Below are positions 1-14,200 of a stretch of 64,000 nucleotides of DNA, piece after piece. The number at the start of each line of letters is the position of its first letter. The stretch's first letter is position 1. Origin of the DNA: Chimonanthus salicifolius (lineage: Eukaryota > Streptophyta > Magnoliopsida > Laurales > Calycanthaceae); the NCBI GenBank assembly GCA_013350335.1, contig CM023541.1, positions 61,135,413 through 61,199,412 of the forward strand. The letters run 5' to 3'. A program made the position numbers and the translations under genes. Under the pieces are notes generated by a model, which saw nothing but the letters and a program-made list of their open reading frames with translations, ran no database searches and was not told where the DNA came from.

Positions 1-460
1 AAAAAGGGCAGAGAGAGAGAGAGAGAGACACAGGAAGTTTGACCGTAGAAAAAGAGAGAGAAGGAGCGAAGGTAAGACTGGTCTTTGGTCATGAAGCGTA
101 AGATGGATGGTTGGATGGATGATTGAGAGTGAGAAGCCGAGTGCTGACCAGGTCTTGAGGGTATTTTGGGGATATAGGATAAAAGGAAAGTCAGAGGATC
201 GAGAGGGGACTCAGAATCTTCAAACCTTCTTCCGCGTTGCTGCTGCTCCTCCTCCGAGTAAGAGGAACTAAAGATTTAAGGAGGAGATCGATTCTTGGTG
301 CTGACGTGGAACGCTCCCGTCACCATCGCCCCTTGCTGATGCTGGCAAAGGTCCATGGAGACCGGTGGCGTGAGAACCGAGAACAACCTGGTGCAAATGT
401 TCAAAATTGTTTTATTGTAATTTTAATTGAAGTACTAGATGTAGTTGTAAGGTAATTATA
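1..460. other. Higher-GC edge segment, possible 5' flank of a gene lying outside the window
   Basis: This stretch is richer in G and C than the DNA after it and begins with a (GA)n run at 11-28. Read on the minus strand it is a CT-rich leader, like many plant promoters and 5' UTRs, which would point to a gene starting near or beyond position 1. Only short open frames are present, none recognisable, and no splice-consistent exon could be built. The call rests on composition alone. Confidence 0.2.
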
Positions 461-1828
461 TATGATTGTAGGGTTATATTATTCTTGTCAACATAAAAAT
501 ATATTAAATATATGAAGATTTTTTTGTCATTGATTTAAGATAAATGATTTCATTTATTAAATTGTAAAAAAATATATTTACTCTTACCAAATATATTAAA
601 TTCATAGCTTCGATAGATCTAAACAATGAATAATTGTGATCTAGTGGGGTCCATTTATCAGATGGGCCAGGCATAACTGGCCGTTACATCCCTTTCAGAA
701 ACTCCTTTTACTCTTCCCCATCCATCCATTTTAATAAGGGTGTGATGTCTTGCTTCATGAATCATCATTGTCAACCATTTTTCTTTCTTATCTATTCAGA
801 GTCCATTTTTACCACCTTGTAGCTTAAATTGTATACATTTCGAACTTTGAATTGTGCGAATCGGTGTCTTTTTAAGTTATTGTCCATCAATCAATTAACG
901 TTAAAATGAAAGATTTTAACATTAAACTTAATATAGGATGTCTTTTCTATCTACCCATTTATAAAATTGTAGTGATTTCAGGTGGCCCCACAAAAGAGGA
1001 CCACTATTTTATCGTGCGTAAGCTTCAAGCTCGATTACTCGACACTTAGACCAGGTCGTCTGGTCAGAGTTCAACTTTCTTTTCCACGTTATAAAATATT
1101 AAGATTTTTTTTTTCAAAATTTGATAATGAGGTAGCTTTTTAAATAATTTTTAAGCTTCACCTGTTTGAGTGTGATGTAAAGATAACGATACAAATAGTG
1201 TGTTTATAAGACTTCACATTCATCTAATTATTTTATTCTTTAATTTTATATTTAAAAAATTAATATTTTATAATTATAAAAATAAAAAGAAGGGATCTCA
1301 ATCTGCCGTAAATAAAAGAATAGTGTCCAATGTTATAATGAAGGGATCTCAATCTGCCGTAAGTAGGCACCAACAAGTCAACAACAAGATTTGGCCTTGC
1401 GAAAATTCCTGCCCTAATAAAAATACATTTTTTATATAAGTTATTTTTGGATTAATGGGTGTCAGTATATTGAATATAGAGTTGAAGGCTATTCTAAAAT
1501 CAAAACTTAAGACTAAAGGTCATTATTAGACATCATATTTAGATTCATCAAAATTAACGGTGAAATGACAATTAATTTGAATATATTTTAATTCAAATGG
1601 ATGAGATCCCAGTTTGATTTAAAGCTTAGCTCTGAGACTGGAGAGTTGCACCACTGGATTTGGTAAACCCCACTGTAAATGAAAGAGTTATATTAATAAT
1701 AACTTGGGAGTTCTAGAAGTTGGTATAAACTCTCTCCTATTAGAATTTAGACTGGTCATGGCCTTCTTCTATTGACTGGTTTTGAGTGTGTTAGAGTTTT
1801 GACTTTTGACTAATGAATACTGACCCAC

Positions 1829-1871
<43 letters not shown>

Positions 1872-3321
1872 TGAATGAGTGAAGGAGGGAATAGATTGAC
1901 TGTACGGAGAAGAAGAAGGAGGAGGACGAGGAGTTTTGTTGGCTAACCTCCCTCTGTTCTATTTTTGAAAGGATACTTAGTGTACTAGACTAATAGCCAT
2001 CTTAGATTTGTGGACTAAATTAACCATGTATGAATATATTTCTTTGACCAAATTCAGAGGGCTGTTTCGTCCTATTTTCAGTTGCATTTCCTGCTTAGGA
2101 GATTAGAGTCGTTGTCGAAATCTGTTTGAACTTGACAAATGACAAGCCTCAGTCAACAATTGCGATGAATAAATAATAAGAAGACCACACGCATGGCTGG
2201 TTCGGCCAATATCGAGTGGTTTACCCAAGGGTTTATAAACTAATGTTTAAACCTAGTTCAAATCAGATTAAAAATTGGGTTTAGTTGATTGTTTCGAACG
2301 CGGGGCATGAACAGGGTGAGATGGCTTGGTTCTTATTTTTTTTAAGAAGGTTAGTATAATTAATGAAAGGGACACCAGATATACAAAAGAAGAAACAAGA
2401 GATAAAAATAAACAAAAAGCTATGTTAAAAAAAGGAATTAAACTAAATCTATACTTCTTTTTAAAATCATAAGATGTCATTCATAGAGATACTTAGAATA
2501 CACATTTGATAAGTACTCTTGAACAAACTACATTTAGCGTTTATACAATATATTTGAAGATTCTATTCTTACGATTCCACCAAATACTCCACACTGTGAT
2601 GAAGATTTGGTTGTTGTTTTTCAATTGATGAAAAATGATGCTCCTATCTTCTTCTTTTTTATAGAGAGAGCCCACAGTTGAGAATTAAAAAAAAAATTGA
2701 GATTTTTCTTTTTTCAAAAAATTCATTTTTTAAAATTTAATGAGAAAAATAAAGATGTTTTATCACTAGGTGAGACAATTTATTTATTTTTCAACAAAAA
2801 AAATTGACACACAACAAAAACATCAAATTTTCACAACCTAATATAAAGATGGATTTATAACACTCGTAAAATAATATGAATAAAAATATAACATGATTGT
2901 GTTTGTGGAATTTCTTTTCTTGAAGAAATAGATAAAGTGATAAACAATGTCAGTGTAATGTTTACCGTTTTTCGATTAATGAGATTCAAAGAGAAGAAAA
3001 ATATGACATATTCTCTCTTCTTCTATAATTGAAAAAGGGTTATTTGACAAGGGTACAAACTACAAATGAGACCCATTTTAACCAATTTTTCATACAGTGG
3101 TTGAAAAATTAATGAAAAGAAAGAAAGAAAAAAATGTCCATTTTCAACGATATAATATTTTATTATTTTTAACAAAAAATAGTTTTTGACATAATAATAA
3201 ATACATTAATTTTTCACTTCTCAATATAATGTTAGATTTTGTATCATAAATTATATCTGATTATAAAACCTCTATACCTACTCTTAATTTAAGATTAACT
3301 AATTCTTCAGAGAGGAGAGAC
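461..3321. other. AT-rich intergenic DNA with a (GA)n microsatellite at 1832-1869
   Basis: No gene is visible on either strand. The one clear feature is an uninterrupted GA tract of about 38 bp at 1832-1869, followed by purine-rich GAAGAAGAAGGAGGA-like sequence. The rest is AT-rich with homopolymer runs and short unrelated open frames. Confidence 0.6.
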
Positions 3322-3811
3322 TAGGGGCTGAAACTCGGGCACGTCGGGCCAGGTTTTCATAAATCCAAGAAGCGGGAGGTACCAAGTTCAAGCCCCCATG
3401 GTATAACTTGGTGTACTCTAAGGGCAGTGGGTATTGCTTGTGGGGGTTTTACGTTGGGTTTCCCGCAGTTTCCTACATGTGAATTAAAAAAAAAAACAAT
3501 TGAACTCGACCCGACCCGAGATGATAACCCAAATTACAGAACCCAACCCGATCCAACCTTGAGCCCAAGAATTAACCCGACCCTACTTCGAGCCCGAGAA
3601 TCAATTCGATTTAAAAAAAAAAACCAACTTAAAATAAAATAATTTTTTTTTGAAAAAAAATATAGGGTCGTGTCATGCAAATTTGGGTCGGGTCGAGTCA
3701 GTTTAAAAAATGTGGACCTAACTCGACTTGAATTTCTTACGGATTTTTTCCATCAACCCGATCCGACTCGTATTTAAAAATTATAAAACCCAACCCAAGT
3801 TTCACCCCCTA
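3322..3811. mobile_element. MITE-like element with GGGTCGGGTCG interior, interrupted by a SINE
   Basis: The ends are inverted repeats: TAGGGGCTGAAACTCGGG at the left, and at the right the complement of TAGGGGGTGAAACTTGGG. The interior is rich in ACCCGACCC and GGGTCGGGT runs, the same style as the element at 54926-55192, which has a perfect 8-bp target duplication. The TAGGG end suggests the hAT superfamily. No convincing 8-bp target duplication survives here, so the exact ends are uncertain. A SINE lies inside at about 3366-3497. Confidence 0.5.
3366..3497 (+). mobile_element. tRNA-derived SINE, 5'-truncated
   Basis: Contains a B-box-like AAGTTCAAGCCCC and a 3' body ending in GAATT plus an A-run. 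The body order (B box, TAAGGGCAGTGGGT, GTTTTACGTTGGG, TTTCCTACATGTGAATT) parallels the SINEs at 49668-49818 and 63237-63413. The A-box head is not recognisable. It sits inside the MITE-like element 3322-3811, so it inserted after that element. Confidence 0.5.
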
Positions 3812-6800
3812 GATAGGGCCAAATAAGTAACAAACTAAAAAAAAAAGAAGATAGGTTTCCTTTTATTATTTCAAGTGGTTGCAACTTGCAAGCCATAAAT
3901 GTATGGACCGAAACAGATCCCACGTTGTGTTAAAGAAACATATTTAATATTCCACACACGTCTAGGTGCTCCGAACTGCTTCTTTCTTTTCTATTTTTCT
4001 TTAGAATCTAAACTTCTATATCACAATGGCCAAAACATAAATAAATGACTAATTAATTGACCATTAATTATGGAAAGTTATACTCTAATAGCATGTGCAC
4101 CAAAAAATATGAACAACTCATGCCAGGTGATCATATCTCGATGATCAAAATGAAATTTAGAAGTGATTATTCAACGCCATTAACTTATCATTAATTCAAA
4201 AGCTGACAATTGTGTTCACACTTGCACAAGTTTAGTAGCACGACAAGAAAACTCAAATTTCTATTTAATTTGAATGCAAAACCAAAATTATGCACATCGT
4301 AATCCTCTTAACTTTCATTATGTCATTGGAGGATAGATAGTACTCAGGCAATATAACTATTTTCTTTGTTTTTCGTACTCCATTTGACAATTTGCTTTAT
4401 TTATTTAAAATTAATTTTTTGAATTTTATATTTTCTTTTCATTTTTAATCCAAACATATCTTTGTTAATATTATCCATCTAATTTTTGAAAGTCTCTCTG
4501 TAATATGCTGTTTAATGCTCACATTATATTTATTTTAATGATATTCCTTTTAAAAATATATCAATTTTCATGATTTTTTTCAAAAGTATTTTTGTTAAAC
4601 CATATATTTGACATAAACGTACAAAATACATATTATAATTATAGCATATAATTTACATATTTTATTTTTCCTAAAGGTGATTGATCCAAAACTTAGTAAC
4701 AATATGATCCAAATGTAATCAAACTCAATGAAGGATCAATGCTCAGATTATCTAAGTTCTAAAAATCCAAATCCTATTGATTACTAAATGGATTTTCAAT
4801 TATATATTTTAAGCACTTTGAAATTAACAGTATTTAAGATATAAAAGGGACGTAAAACAGAGTTGCAACTTTGACTCTCTTTTTTTTAGTTTTTTAATGT
4901 TATGAACTATGAAGTATATTTATTTGTATATTGTCAATAATTAGATCAAGTATATATTTTTTTCGTTATGCCTAATATTTTGAGTAAATTATCTAAAAAT
5001 TAAAAATAAAAACATTTTTAAGTAGTGTAACGGGTAATTACACCATTTGGATAAATTAGGCATTTGGATATCAGTCATGGCCACAGAATACAATTGGAAG
5101 TTGTAAAATATTTTGAGATCATCCATGATAAGCTTGGTCCTTAAGCTCTGATTTAAATTTGGATAGCTATCCAAACTTTATGTTTAATGGGTTTCAGTTT
5201 CTAAAATGACCCATTCCAAGTATATAACTCGAATTTAAACTCAAAAATAAAATTAGATAAAAAAAGTCAATACATGTATATAATTATATAGTATCTAGGT
5301 AACTTGAAAACTTTTCCTTGACAAATGGGTAAGGTTGTGGTCAACCAGATGAGGCTGAATTAGAAATTTTAGGTTCTTAAGTTGTGTCAAATTAGATAAT
5401 ATTTACACTTTTCAGTCCATTTTGCTAATCATTTCATTTTTCACACGAGAATTTCAGCATCTCATCTATTTTAGTACTCTATTTTAAAAAAGACAAACAT
5501 ATTATTTTAGTAATAATTTTAACTTTTCAAACAAAGTGATGAGGTTTTTTTCTAGCTTGGACTTATTTAAATATATCAAAATGCAGTAATACTAAATTTT
5601 TTAATATATAAGAAATAGGAATATTTAAATGAAGAAAATGCATACCTTGAAACTTGGGTGAAACAAGACAAAGTAAGGTAAAATAAGACTAAAATGATGG
5701 CAACTTAATTTAAATAGATTAAAAGAACCAAAAAGTTGTAAGTATATACTTTTGTTTTGACTTTTGTGTTAATAAAATTTTGAATCTTTTAATTGAAATG
5801 AAAAGAAATTACAAGTAGAGTGAGATTAAGCTCAGAAAAACCCAGCCCAATCGATCTTAACGACACTATGGCACCCCTAATACGTCTAATGGCATGTGCT
5901 AATGATTCTTGTTAGTAGATTAATTAATACCTATAAACAGGGACTCCGCCCACATGCCTAGTGTTTTAAAAAAACATGAGAAAAGTGAAAAATAATGTAA
6001 AAAATAAATAATTTTATCATTTAATATAATTTATTAAAACGAGTGAGTTGGTTTTAGTTGGGTGCCGTTGCCCATGAGCAGTCTTGACTTTCCGAGTCCA
6101 GCAGTAGTAGGGTCGGGTTCACCATATTAAGGTGGATGAATTTGAAATATATTTATAGGATAATGCTTCTAATTAAAAATTGACTGATATTGTCGCGCCT
6201 TGAACTCAGATGTGGGTCCAGAACACGACTTAAATTTTTTTTTTTTAAACAACACTAACCCATTAATCATTTTGTAAAAGATTTCCTCTACACACGTGAA
6301 TCACACGCATGCTTTGACATTCTAGTCACCACTTCTGATCTTAACTTAGCCGTCTTAATTCTGACCGACACAACTAACCTACCATTGTCGATATATCGTC
6401 GGTTACGTCATGTCGTCGAACACGTCTGGTGATATATAGCCCGTGTCGATGTATCGTTCTAACAACAACAAGTGTTGTCTGTTCATCGGCCCAGCTGACT
6501 TTCCATCCGGTCTTACACTTAAACCACATGAGAGATGATATTAAAACATATCCACATACTACTGTAATATACATAAATAAGTCATTTCTTATAAACATAG
6601 GTTTTTATGCCATATAGGGCATATTTATTACAAACACGTAAACACATTCAAGCAGGCAAATGGTTTCCACATGCGGAAAACCTTAGGAACTTCTAAATCT
6701 CGACTTTTAACGAGGCAACATTGGTCCCTCCAATCCATCATCTGGTTCATACCCAGCATTGTAAGGGACGTGAGCAACAACCCAGTGGGGAGAACTCACT

Positions 6801-7660
6801 ATAAAACAAATGGATATAATGCAACAATGACTAAGCAGTGCATGCCTCAGAAATAGAAATGCATGCTATCAGCATATCTCATTTTCACCCTAGGTTCATA
6901 CTCTAATGTATTTAATCAAGTTTGTGCGTATTGCTAACACCGGAGTTGGTCCCCAGTCGTATCAACAAAACACCGGGGTCAGCCCCCATTTGAAGTTTCA
7001 AACAGAACTAACATTAATTCCTCCACGGAAATAATATAGTAACTTGCAAGTGCGTAAGGTTTCCACGACCCGGCTTACTAGCACATCCAACCCAGTGGTT
7101 CAAGACGGCGCTCGACCAACATCAGTAGTTATTGTCCAGTGGCCAATATCAATTTTTCAAGGTTGTTATCTTAAACAGACTTAACATAATATCATACTCA
7201 TTTTGTGCAAATACATGACAGTGCAAAACCATGCATGACTCTCAGTACCCTTCTTACATAGGAACTTACCCCGAGAGAATCCAATGAATTTTGATCTTGC
7301 CATTTGAAACATTCAAGTCAGCAGTCTTGCAATCAATAATAATCAATATTCACACAACATATAAAACTGGATTTAATAATACGAGTACCTTCGCCCAGTT
7401 TTTACCCAACAATTATCAGACACTTCATGGGTCCATACTGCGTTAGAGGCTATAAGTTCTCGACTCCCCAACACCATTTTTAACGCCTACGTTCTACACA
7501 GTTAGAACACTTTACATCCCTTACATGTAGGCAGTGTCAAGTCTCGTATTCTAGACCTATATAGCATTTTCTATCTTAAATGTCCATGGGTCTCATTTCA
7601 TTCTGGTATTAGTAGGTTTAACATACAACACAATATAGTATTAGTTCGAGTCTCCTCACC
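3812..7660. other. Gene-free intergenic DNA
   Basis: From 3812 to about 6180 it is very AT-rich with nothing recognisable. From about 6190 to 7650 the composition is more balanced and looks like old retrotransposon or LTR sequence (it opens with TGTCGCGCC at 6191), but I found no matching second LTR, primer-binding site or 5-bp target duplication. Short open frames at 6374-6856 have no recognisable product. Confidence 0.5.
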
Positions 7661-8053
7661 CAGGGGTTTAAAAAATGTCCGGGCCGATATATCGGCCGAT
7701 AATTTTATCTCTCCTCCCGATATCGACATTTTCTCTCTCCTCCGATATCGGAACAGTGAAAAAACCGCAAAAAACCATGATGAACCGCGAAGAACCGCAA
7801 AAAACCGTAAAAAACCAAAAAAAACCGTGAAAGCCGTATCAGACTAACCGTGATGAACTGCAAAAAACCGTAAAAAACCAAAAAAAACCGTGAAAGCCGT
7901 ATCAGACGAACCGTGATGAACAGCAAAAAACCGTGTAAAAACCGTATCGGTGTTTTAAAAAAAATAAATTTAAATACCGATATTTATGAATATCGGCCGA
8001 TAATACTACTGTACGGCCGATACATATCGTATCGGCCGATATTTGAACCTTTG
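7661..8053. mobile_element. hAT-like MITE, 'CGGCCG' family copy 1
   Basis: The element is 393 bp, flanked by a perfect 8-bp target duplication TCCTCACC at 7653-7660 and 8054-8061. Terminal inverted repeats are CAGGGGTTTAAA (left) and the complement of CAAAGGTTCAAA (right). Subterminal regions are packed with TATCGGCCGATA palindromes. The interior has about two copies of a ~66-bp A-rich unit (AAAACCGT...GAAAGCCGTATCAGAC). An 8-bp duplication plus a CAGGG end is the hallmark of hAT transposons; no transposase is encoded, so it is non-autonomous. Confidence 0.8.
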
Positions 8054-8061
8054 TCCTCACC

Positions 8062-9945
8062 TTCTCCAGTTGAGTTTTTCACAGAAAATCTATAAGATAG
8101 AGTAAAACGTATAAATTTTCTATTTATCAGTATATACACATAATAATTTTCCAAACTCGGTATTATTTTCCAAAAAAATTGATATGTGTAATGAGTCACC
8201 TAAGCTCTTTCTACTCCTTTACATTATGTCAGAAAGTTAGTTGTCAATCATCCAAAACATTACAATAAAATGAAAAATGTAAAGTACTCAGTGCCTTCTC
8301 TCGTATTGCCTTCTGGAAGGACCATGAAGACGTATTCTGAGAGGCCCAGAGGGTACAGAGACAGTAAAGTAACTAAAAGTACTCAGTGTCCTATTCTCGT
8401 ATTCCCTTCTGGAGGACCATGAAGGCGTATTGAGAATTTGGCACAGAGAATACAGTACAGGAATTTAAACACACAAGGCGGGAAAATAAACATACAATAG
8501 TCAATTGGGGTTAATCTTTTCTCCGATTTTACTTAGGGACGAAAACTATATTTTGAACGTAAAATAATAAAAATCTTAATGGTGAAATTTAAATTTTAAG
8601 AGGAAACCTATTTTTTCCTCCATTTAAAAAAAAAAGTCTCATTTTTAAACTCCAATATTAAACCATTCTACTCCTAACTTGCTTTGGAGTTAATAAAATA
8701 AGAATAGGATCGTTTTGATATCTTGGGGAAAATTCTGTCTAAGATTGACTAAGTTCGAAAACCCTCGAAAGAACACGAGAAAACTCGAAGATTCAACATA
8801 AAGTCTTTTCTTTTTTTTCCTCCCTCCTTCTCTTCTTCCTCAATTTATAACTGTGCGGGTGGATTTTCCACCATACACGTCCCACGGCTACCTCTGTAGC
8901 TGACGGTAGGTTGATTGCTATTTATGAAGATTTTTACAATATTATATTAATTTATTCATTTTACTATTTACATCTATGTCATTTCTCTCATCTGGGTATT
9001 TCAGGGTCTCACTAAATTGATACAATTGGTTCACTTGATCAGGTATTAAAAACTAAGCATGGTATTAAAATTTGGAGTGAAATCTATGTAAAAAACCAGT
9101 ATTTTTGCTAAAAATCCCGTTTTAACAATATCTCATAATTTTGAAGATTCTCTTTGAAAAGATTCAACCTTTTAAGTTGATAAAATAAATTTGTCCTATA
9201 AAAATATTCCAAAATTTCAAAGTGTTTTGAAGTAAAAAATCACCTTTTCCAAGTAAAAGAATATTCAACGGTCCATATTTCATAGCTTAAAGTAAATATA
9301 AAAAACTCACTATTTTTTAGTGTAAAGAAATAAATAACTTAGTTATAATATAGATTGAGTACTGACTCTCTCCATATATTTTTAGGACTTTTTCTACCCT
9401 ATCAAATTGGGGTTTTACCACTTTAAAACTTAGAGGTAAAATAAATTAGCGAAACTATAACGAGATTGGAATGTCATTAGGTCCAGAATTTAAAAATAAT
9501 GCATAATCTAAAATTTGAAGTTCAAACTAACTCAAATGACTGAGTTTATATAGCAGCTAAGGTTTAAGCCTAAAATAACATTATTATTATATTCATAACT
9601 TACCCATACATCTTTGAAGCTTAATTAAAAGAGCTATCGGATTCGGATCGATTCAAACTCAGATTCGTTGAAAAACTTATTAATCTTCACGATTAGAGGA
9701 AAATAATTCATATTTAAAGGCTAAAAATTATTTAATTAATCACAATTAATTATAATTAACCCCTAAATTGAGCTGGAGTATTACAGATATAAAAAAATAT
9801 AAAGAATAATAATCAAATAAGATCAGTTTTAAATAGATTTTTAATCAGAAATGGTGAGATTAATTCAAATTACATTCAAATTAGATACGGATAATTCACA
9901 TGGATAGATTAGTGTGATAAGTAGAAAGTGTGATTTCATGAATAA
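8062..9945. other. AT-rich intergenic DNA with a two-copy 95-bp direct repeat
   Basis: A unit beginning AAAGTACTCAGTG occurs at 8281 and again at 8376. Each copy continues through a TCTCGTATT...CTTCTGG...GGACCATGAAG...CGTATT pattern, ending near 8460. The remainder is AT-rich with no gene seen. Confidence 0.55.
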
Positions 9946-10390
9946 CATGGGTGCAAAATTCGGCCACTTCGAGATATCGGCCGATCAAATTCTTTCTCCT
10001 CTTTTGTATTTTTTTTTTTAAATGTCAGTATTTTTTATTTTTTTTATATTAAAAAATAAATAAAAAATCCAAAAGGAAGTTTTTTTTTTAAAAAAAGTTT
10101 GAAAACGAAAATATCGGCCGATATCTGGGCCGATATTGGTCCGATATCGGTAGAGATATCAACTTCGGGCCCACTACCGTTTTGAATTTTTTTTTTTTTT
10201 AAAAAAAATACCGATATTATGGATATTGGCCGATATCGGACCGATATATATCGCCGATATATCGGCCATATTGGCTGAGAAATATCATGTATGGCCGATA
10301 CAATGCGTATCGAACGATATGATAAGGGACTAAAAACCTGTATCATATCGTCCGATACGTTAAACGTGTCGACCGATATTTACACCCATG
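9946..10390. mobile_element. hAT-like MITE, 'CGGCCG' family copy 2
   Basis: 445 bp with inverted ends CATGGGTGCAAA (left) and the complement of CATGGGTGTAAA (right). The flanks ATGAATAA (9938-9945) and ATGAAGGA (10391-10398) agree at 6 of 8 positions, as expected of an aged 8-bp target duplication. Both sides carry many variants of CGATATCGGCCGATAT, and the middle is T- and A-homopolymer rich. A 100-codon open frame on the minus strand at 10044-10346 is produced by the repeat and is not a gene. Confidence 0.65.
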
Positions 10391-11022
10391 ATGAAGGACA
10401 TTGCTATCCTAATGTGAGAGAAAAGTGTTAGTATAATCAGATTTTAATCATTTATCTAATTATAAGTGGAGATTGTAGTGAAAAAGGCTGTTTTAAAATG
10501 GAGAACAAGATCTATACATGTAAAAGCAAAATATTTAGCTACATGATAATTAATAAGGTCTTATCCCGTCAGCATCTTTATAATTACACCTCAAATCTCT
10601 GATTAAGACATTATTGATACCATTTCTGGTATCAAACTTATCACAAAGAAGATAAAATGTTCAAATAATGAAGCAAGTGGACCATCTTGTACATCTTTAA
10701 TATACAATTAAGCATCCAATTGTTCATATTAAATCTTGTTTTTGCAAGTTGATCTCTAGAGTTGTCAGTAGCGTAGTCCAATGTTCTGTCAAACACGTGC
10801 AAATTCTTATCGTTGGATCTGATTTCATCATAAGATAATCAGTTCATAAATATCTCCCTTAATTCCTTATGGACTAATACTAACTTGATTACTTCAATGG
10901 CTTAAAACCTTTAGCTGTTCCTGATTTGGGACAAAACCTGAGGTTGAAATTTCAGAATTCAGATATTAAATGCCCATTTTGGGCCTCAATTTTCTCGCAA
11001 AATACTCATATCAGGCTTTGAA
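10391..11022. other. Intergenic DNA, nothing recognised
   Basis: No coding potential, repeat structure or element ends could be recognised in this stretch. Confidence 0.6.
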
Positions 11023-11035
11023 TATCCAACGAACA

Positions 11036-11225
11036 TTCTGGCCTACGGGGAGTTTTTCTTCCTGAGCTGCGTTGTGGGCTCTGTGTGATCCTGGGCCTCT
11101 CTTGGTGGGCCTTCTTCCTTGGAGTCCTGCCTGGCCCGGGTTGTGGGCTTGTTTTGTTCTATAATCTTTGGGCTCCCGCTTCTTGAATGAGTAACTAACC
11201 TATCATTCAAAAAAAAAAAAAAAAG
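11036..11225 (+). mobile_element. 5'-truncated L1-type LINE insertion with poly-A tail
   Basis: A 190-bp insertion ends in an A-run of about 17 nt (11209-11225). It is flanked by a perfect 13-bp direct repeat TATCCAACGAACA at 11023-11035 and 11226-11238. The inserted sequence is TGGGCC/TTGGGC-rich, typical of a plant L1 3' region. Long variable target duplications with a poly-A end mark target-primed reverse transcription. Only the 3' end is present, with no coding capacity. Confidence 0.75.
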
Positions 11226-11238
11226 TATCCAACGAACA

Positions 11239-14200
11239 CTCTCCTTTGGATTTCGTTTGATATTTGTAGCTCAAGACATACCCATTGTTTAGACATTGCA
11301 ACGAATAAGGGGCTCAGTGTATCTTTATTAGGGCTTTTTATTGGCAAGATCGCTGCAGCTCTACCCCAAGTGAGGCCTATATCTGCCTGCATGCTGGTCC
11401 ACTAGACAGTAGTTGCTAACAACAAGTATCACAACAAGTAGGCCCTCAGGTCCATCTGCTGTAAGAGGCCTGGGAATGAAGCCCAATAAACAAAACAGGA
11501 TGGACATCTAAATAGTTACGGAGCCCATGATACATGATCTGGACTTTACTCAAACTGAAGGAAGGTGCTTCTCAAGGGCTACAGAATATCATCCTGTACG
11601 TAGAAAATTAAAACACAGCCTGCCTGGTGAGGCCCATTTTAGGCCCCCAAAACAAGACAGTATGCCCCTATGTTTGGCACAACAGGTAAACCTAACTGCT
11701 ATTGATTTAAAGTGATGGCTAACTTGATCTCATTATGCCTAAAGACCCAACGGTAGGCCCATTCGGGAACAACCTGAGGTCTAAAGCACCGAAAATTTGG
11801 GCCTAGAGCAGGCTAATATATATAGACTGTTATTTTAGATTTCAACTGATACTTTTACCCCTGTTTTTTTGTAAAAAAAAAATTAACAAATCAAATTTCA
11901 TATATATGAGCTTTGGCCTTATTTCCAAAACCTGATATTTTATAATATTTGCATATCACCCTCTTAAATTTAACAAATATCGGCCGAAGAAAGGCACAAC
12001 GTAATGACGTATTCAAAAAATAGGGATGTAAGTGGGGCTTGACAATTTAAACCTCTTCATATACACTTTTCTGGCCCTTGGTTCTATATATTGATCAGTT
12101 TGTGATATATCAATATATAGAAAGCTATAAATTAATATACCATTATTTTCTATTATTATAAATACCATTTTTCTAAAATATCAAACATACCTATCGTTTG
12201 ATTTTTTTCCATGATTTTTTTATAACATGGGTATCTTATCTCACATTAGAGGTGACACTAATCTCACGGATATACGAAACTACCCACAAGATCAAATAAG
12301 TTCGGAAGGATCCGAACCTAAGATTTTTGGTCTAATTCTAGAAGTTTAAAGCAACTTAGTTCTTTGTACAAATTAAATATGAATTTCATTTGAATTAAAA
12401 GAAAATACATTTTTTATATTTTAAAAATATAGTGTCCTAATAATATCCACTATCTATAAAAAAAATATTATATCTATATCAGTTTAATGATCCCCTACTC
12501 TCTCTTTAAATTCTTCTTCATCTTCCTTCAAAGTATTTTTCTATTTTCTAAGAATTTTTTTATGATTGTTTTAGAAAAAGTTTACTCATATCCTATTAAC
12601 CGACACTCGTTGTCTTTGTGGTTATGATTTGTGGTTTCATGGGGTTAAGTCGGACTCGAGCGTGGAGTGAAAACGAAAAAAAAAATAGAAAAGGAGAAAA
12701 AAAATGAGATGATTCTCACTCGATGGAGAAAGAGAGGAGATATTTATAGTTGGTCCTTGATAACGTGGCCCATGCCACCCTTACATTACTTAATTCCTTG
12801 CAGGATGTGCGAAAAACATGGTCTATAAATAAAAAGGAGAATTTTTTTCAATGTGAGAGTGTTCACGAGAAATAGTCCTCACTTGAGCTTTCATATAGAG
12901 TTCATCGGATTCAAAATCACAATTTCTTCTTTTTATACCCATCTACTTTTCAAGAATTACATTCAAACTTAATTTGAATTTATCTCATTGTTAAATTAAA
13001 AATCTATTTAAATTGATATTAATTGACTACTAATATTTCAATATTTAGGAATTGCTTTTCAAATCTAACATCATCTTAAAAATATCTTCTCGAATCTCGA
13101 CTCCACTTAGATGGGCCTCGTAAAGCCCAGACAAACTGTCACCTCGTAGGCCACTGTCGCCCTGCTGAACGTGGATTAAAAAAGGAACTGTTGGACTGAA
13201 GAGACTGCTTCTATTAGAAGTTTAGAATATATTTAGTAAGATTCAAAATACATATAGAATTATAGATTACTAATCTAGTTGCTTTTCGTGAAATAGAGAA
13301 TCGTCAGTTTGTCACAGTTATTTATAAGTTCGTGATTAAACTTCTATTGTTATATACTTCAATAAATGTGGACATTGGATGAATAATGTAAGACCGATAA
13401 TCTGAAAATAAAATAATGTAAAATTCATTTTAATCATCAAATCATATTGAATTGCAAATTATATTGTAAATCACAAGATTTTTATGATTTTCTTGAGAAA
13501 GAGAAAATTCTTTTAAAAAGATTTATGAAGTAATTCTACGCACATGTTATTCAAGACATTATTGATAAAAATGACAAAAGGAATGATAATAGTGTTATGT
13601 AGACAACTTGACTATTATTTATGTAAACAGTATTGAAGATTATAAAAAGAAAGTCATAAATATGATTTGCAAATTACATGTGACTGTGGATAACTTGTAA
13701 GACTAATGTTTTAAAAATTTACTTGGATCATAAAGGATAAATCATAATTTGATAAAACTAATAGTTAAATAGTAAAATTGTTAAAAAATTGTATCATTTT
13801 ATAAGATTCAAATCAATTTTTTTTTTTTAAAAAAAATATCAGATATTTATGATGTTAAAATAAAATTAAAGAAAAAGTCAAAGAACGTCATTTATAAGAA
13901 ATTAAATACCTACAAAGATAGAGAACAACTCCTATTCCAAAGAACCAAACGGATAGTCCCATCTTTAAGACTCTGAGCAATTTCTACCTACTTAATCAGT
14001 TGACATAATGATAGAATTGATGTTAGATAATAGTTAATGAGAGTAGTTGTGTTTCTATGTCAATGGCCTCACCCCGCCAATGAACAACACATGCATAACC
14101 GTATGGTCGAACAAGATAAGATGGATCCACTTATATAAACTTATAAACTCATCCACTTATATAAACTTATAAACTGATTCACGTCCAACATCATTAATGT

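Noticed and set aside
6191..7650. Possible LTR starting TGTCGCGCC
   Set aside because: No second LTR, primer site, terminal CA or 5-bp duplication found, so not listed as an element.
10044..10346. 100-codon minus-strand open frame
   Set aside because: Lies inside the MITE 9946-10390; its repeated Ile/Arg/Tyr pattern is the palindromic repeat translated.
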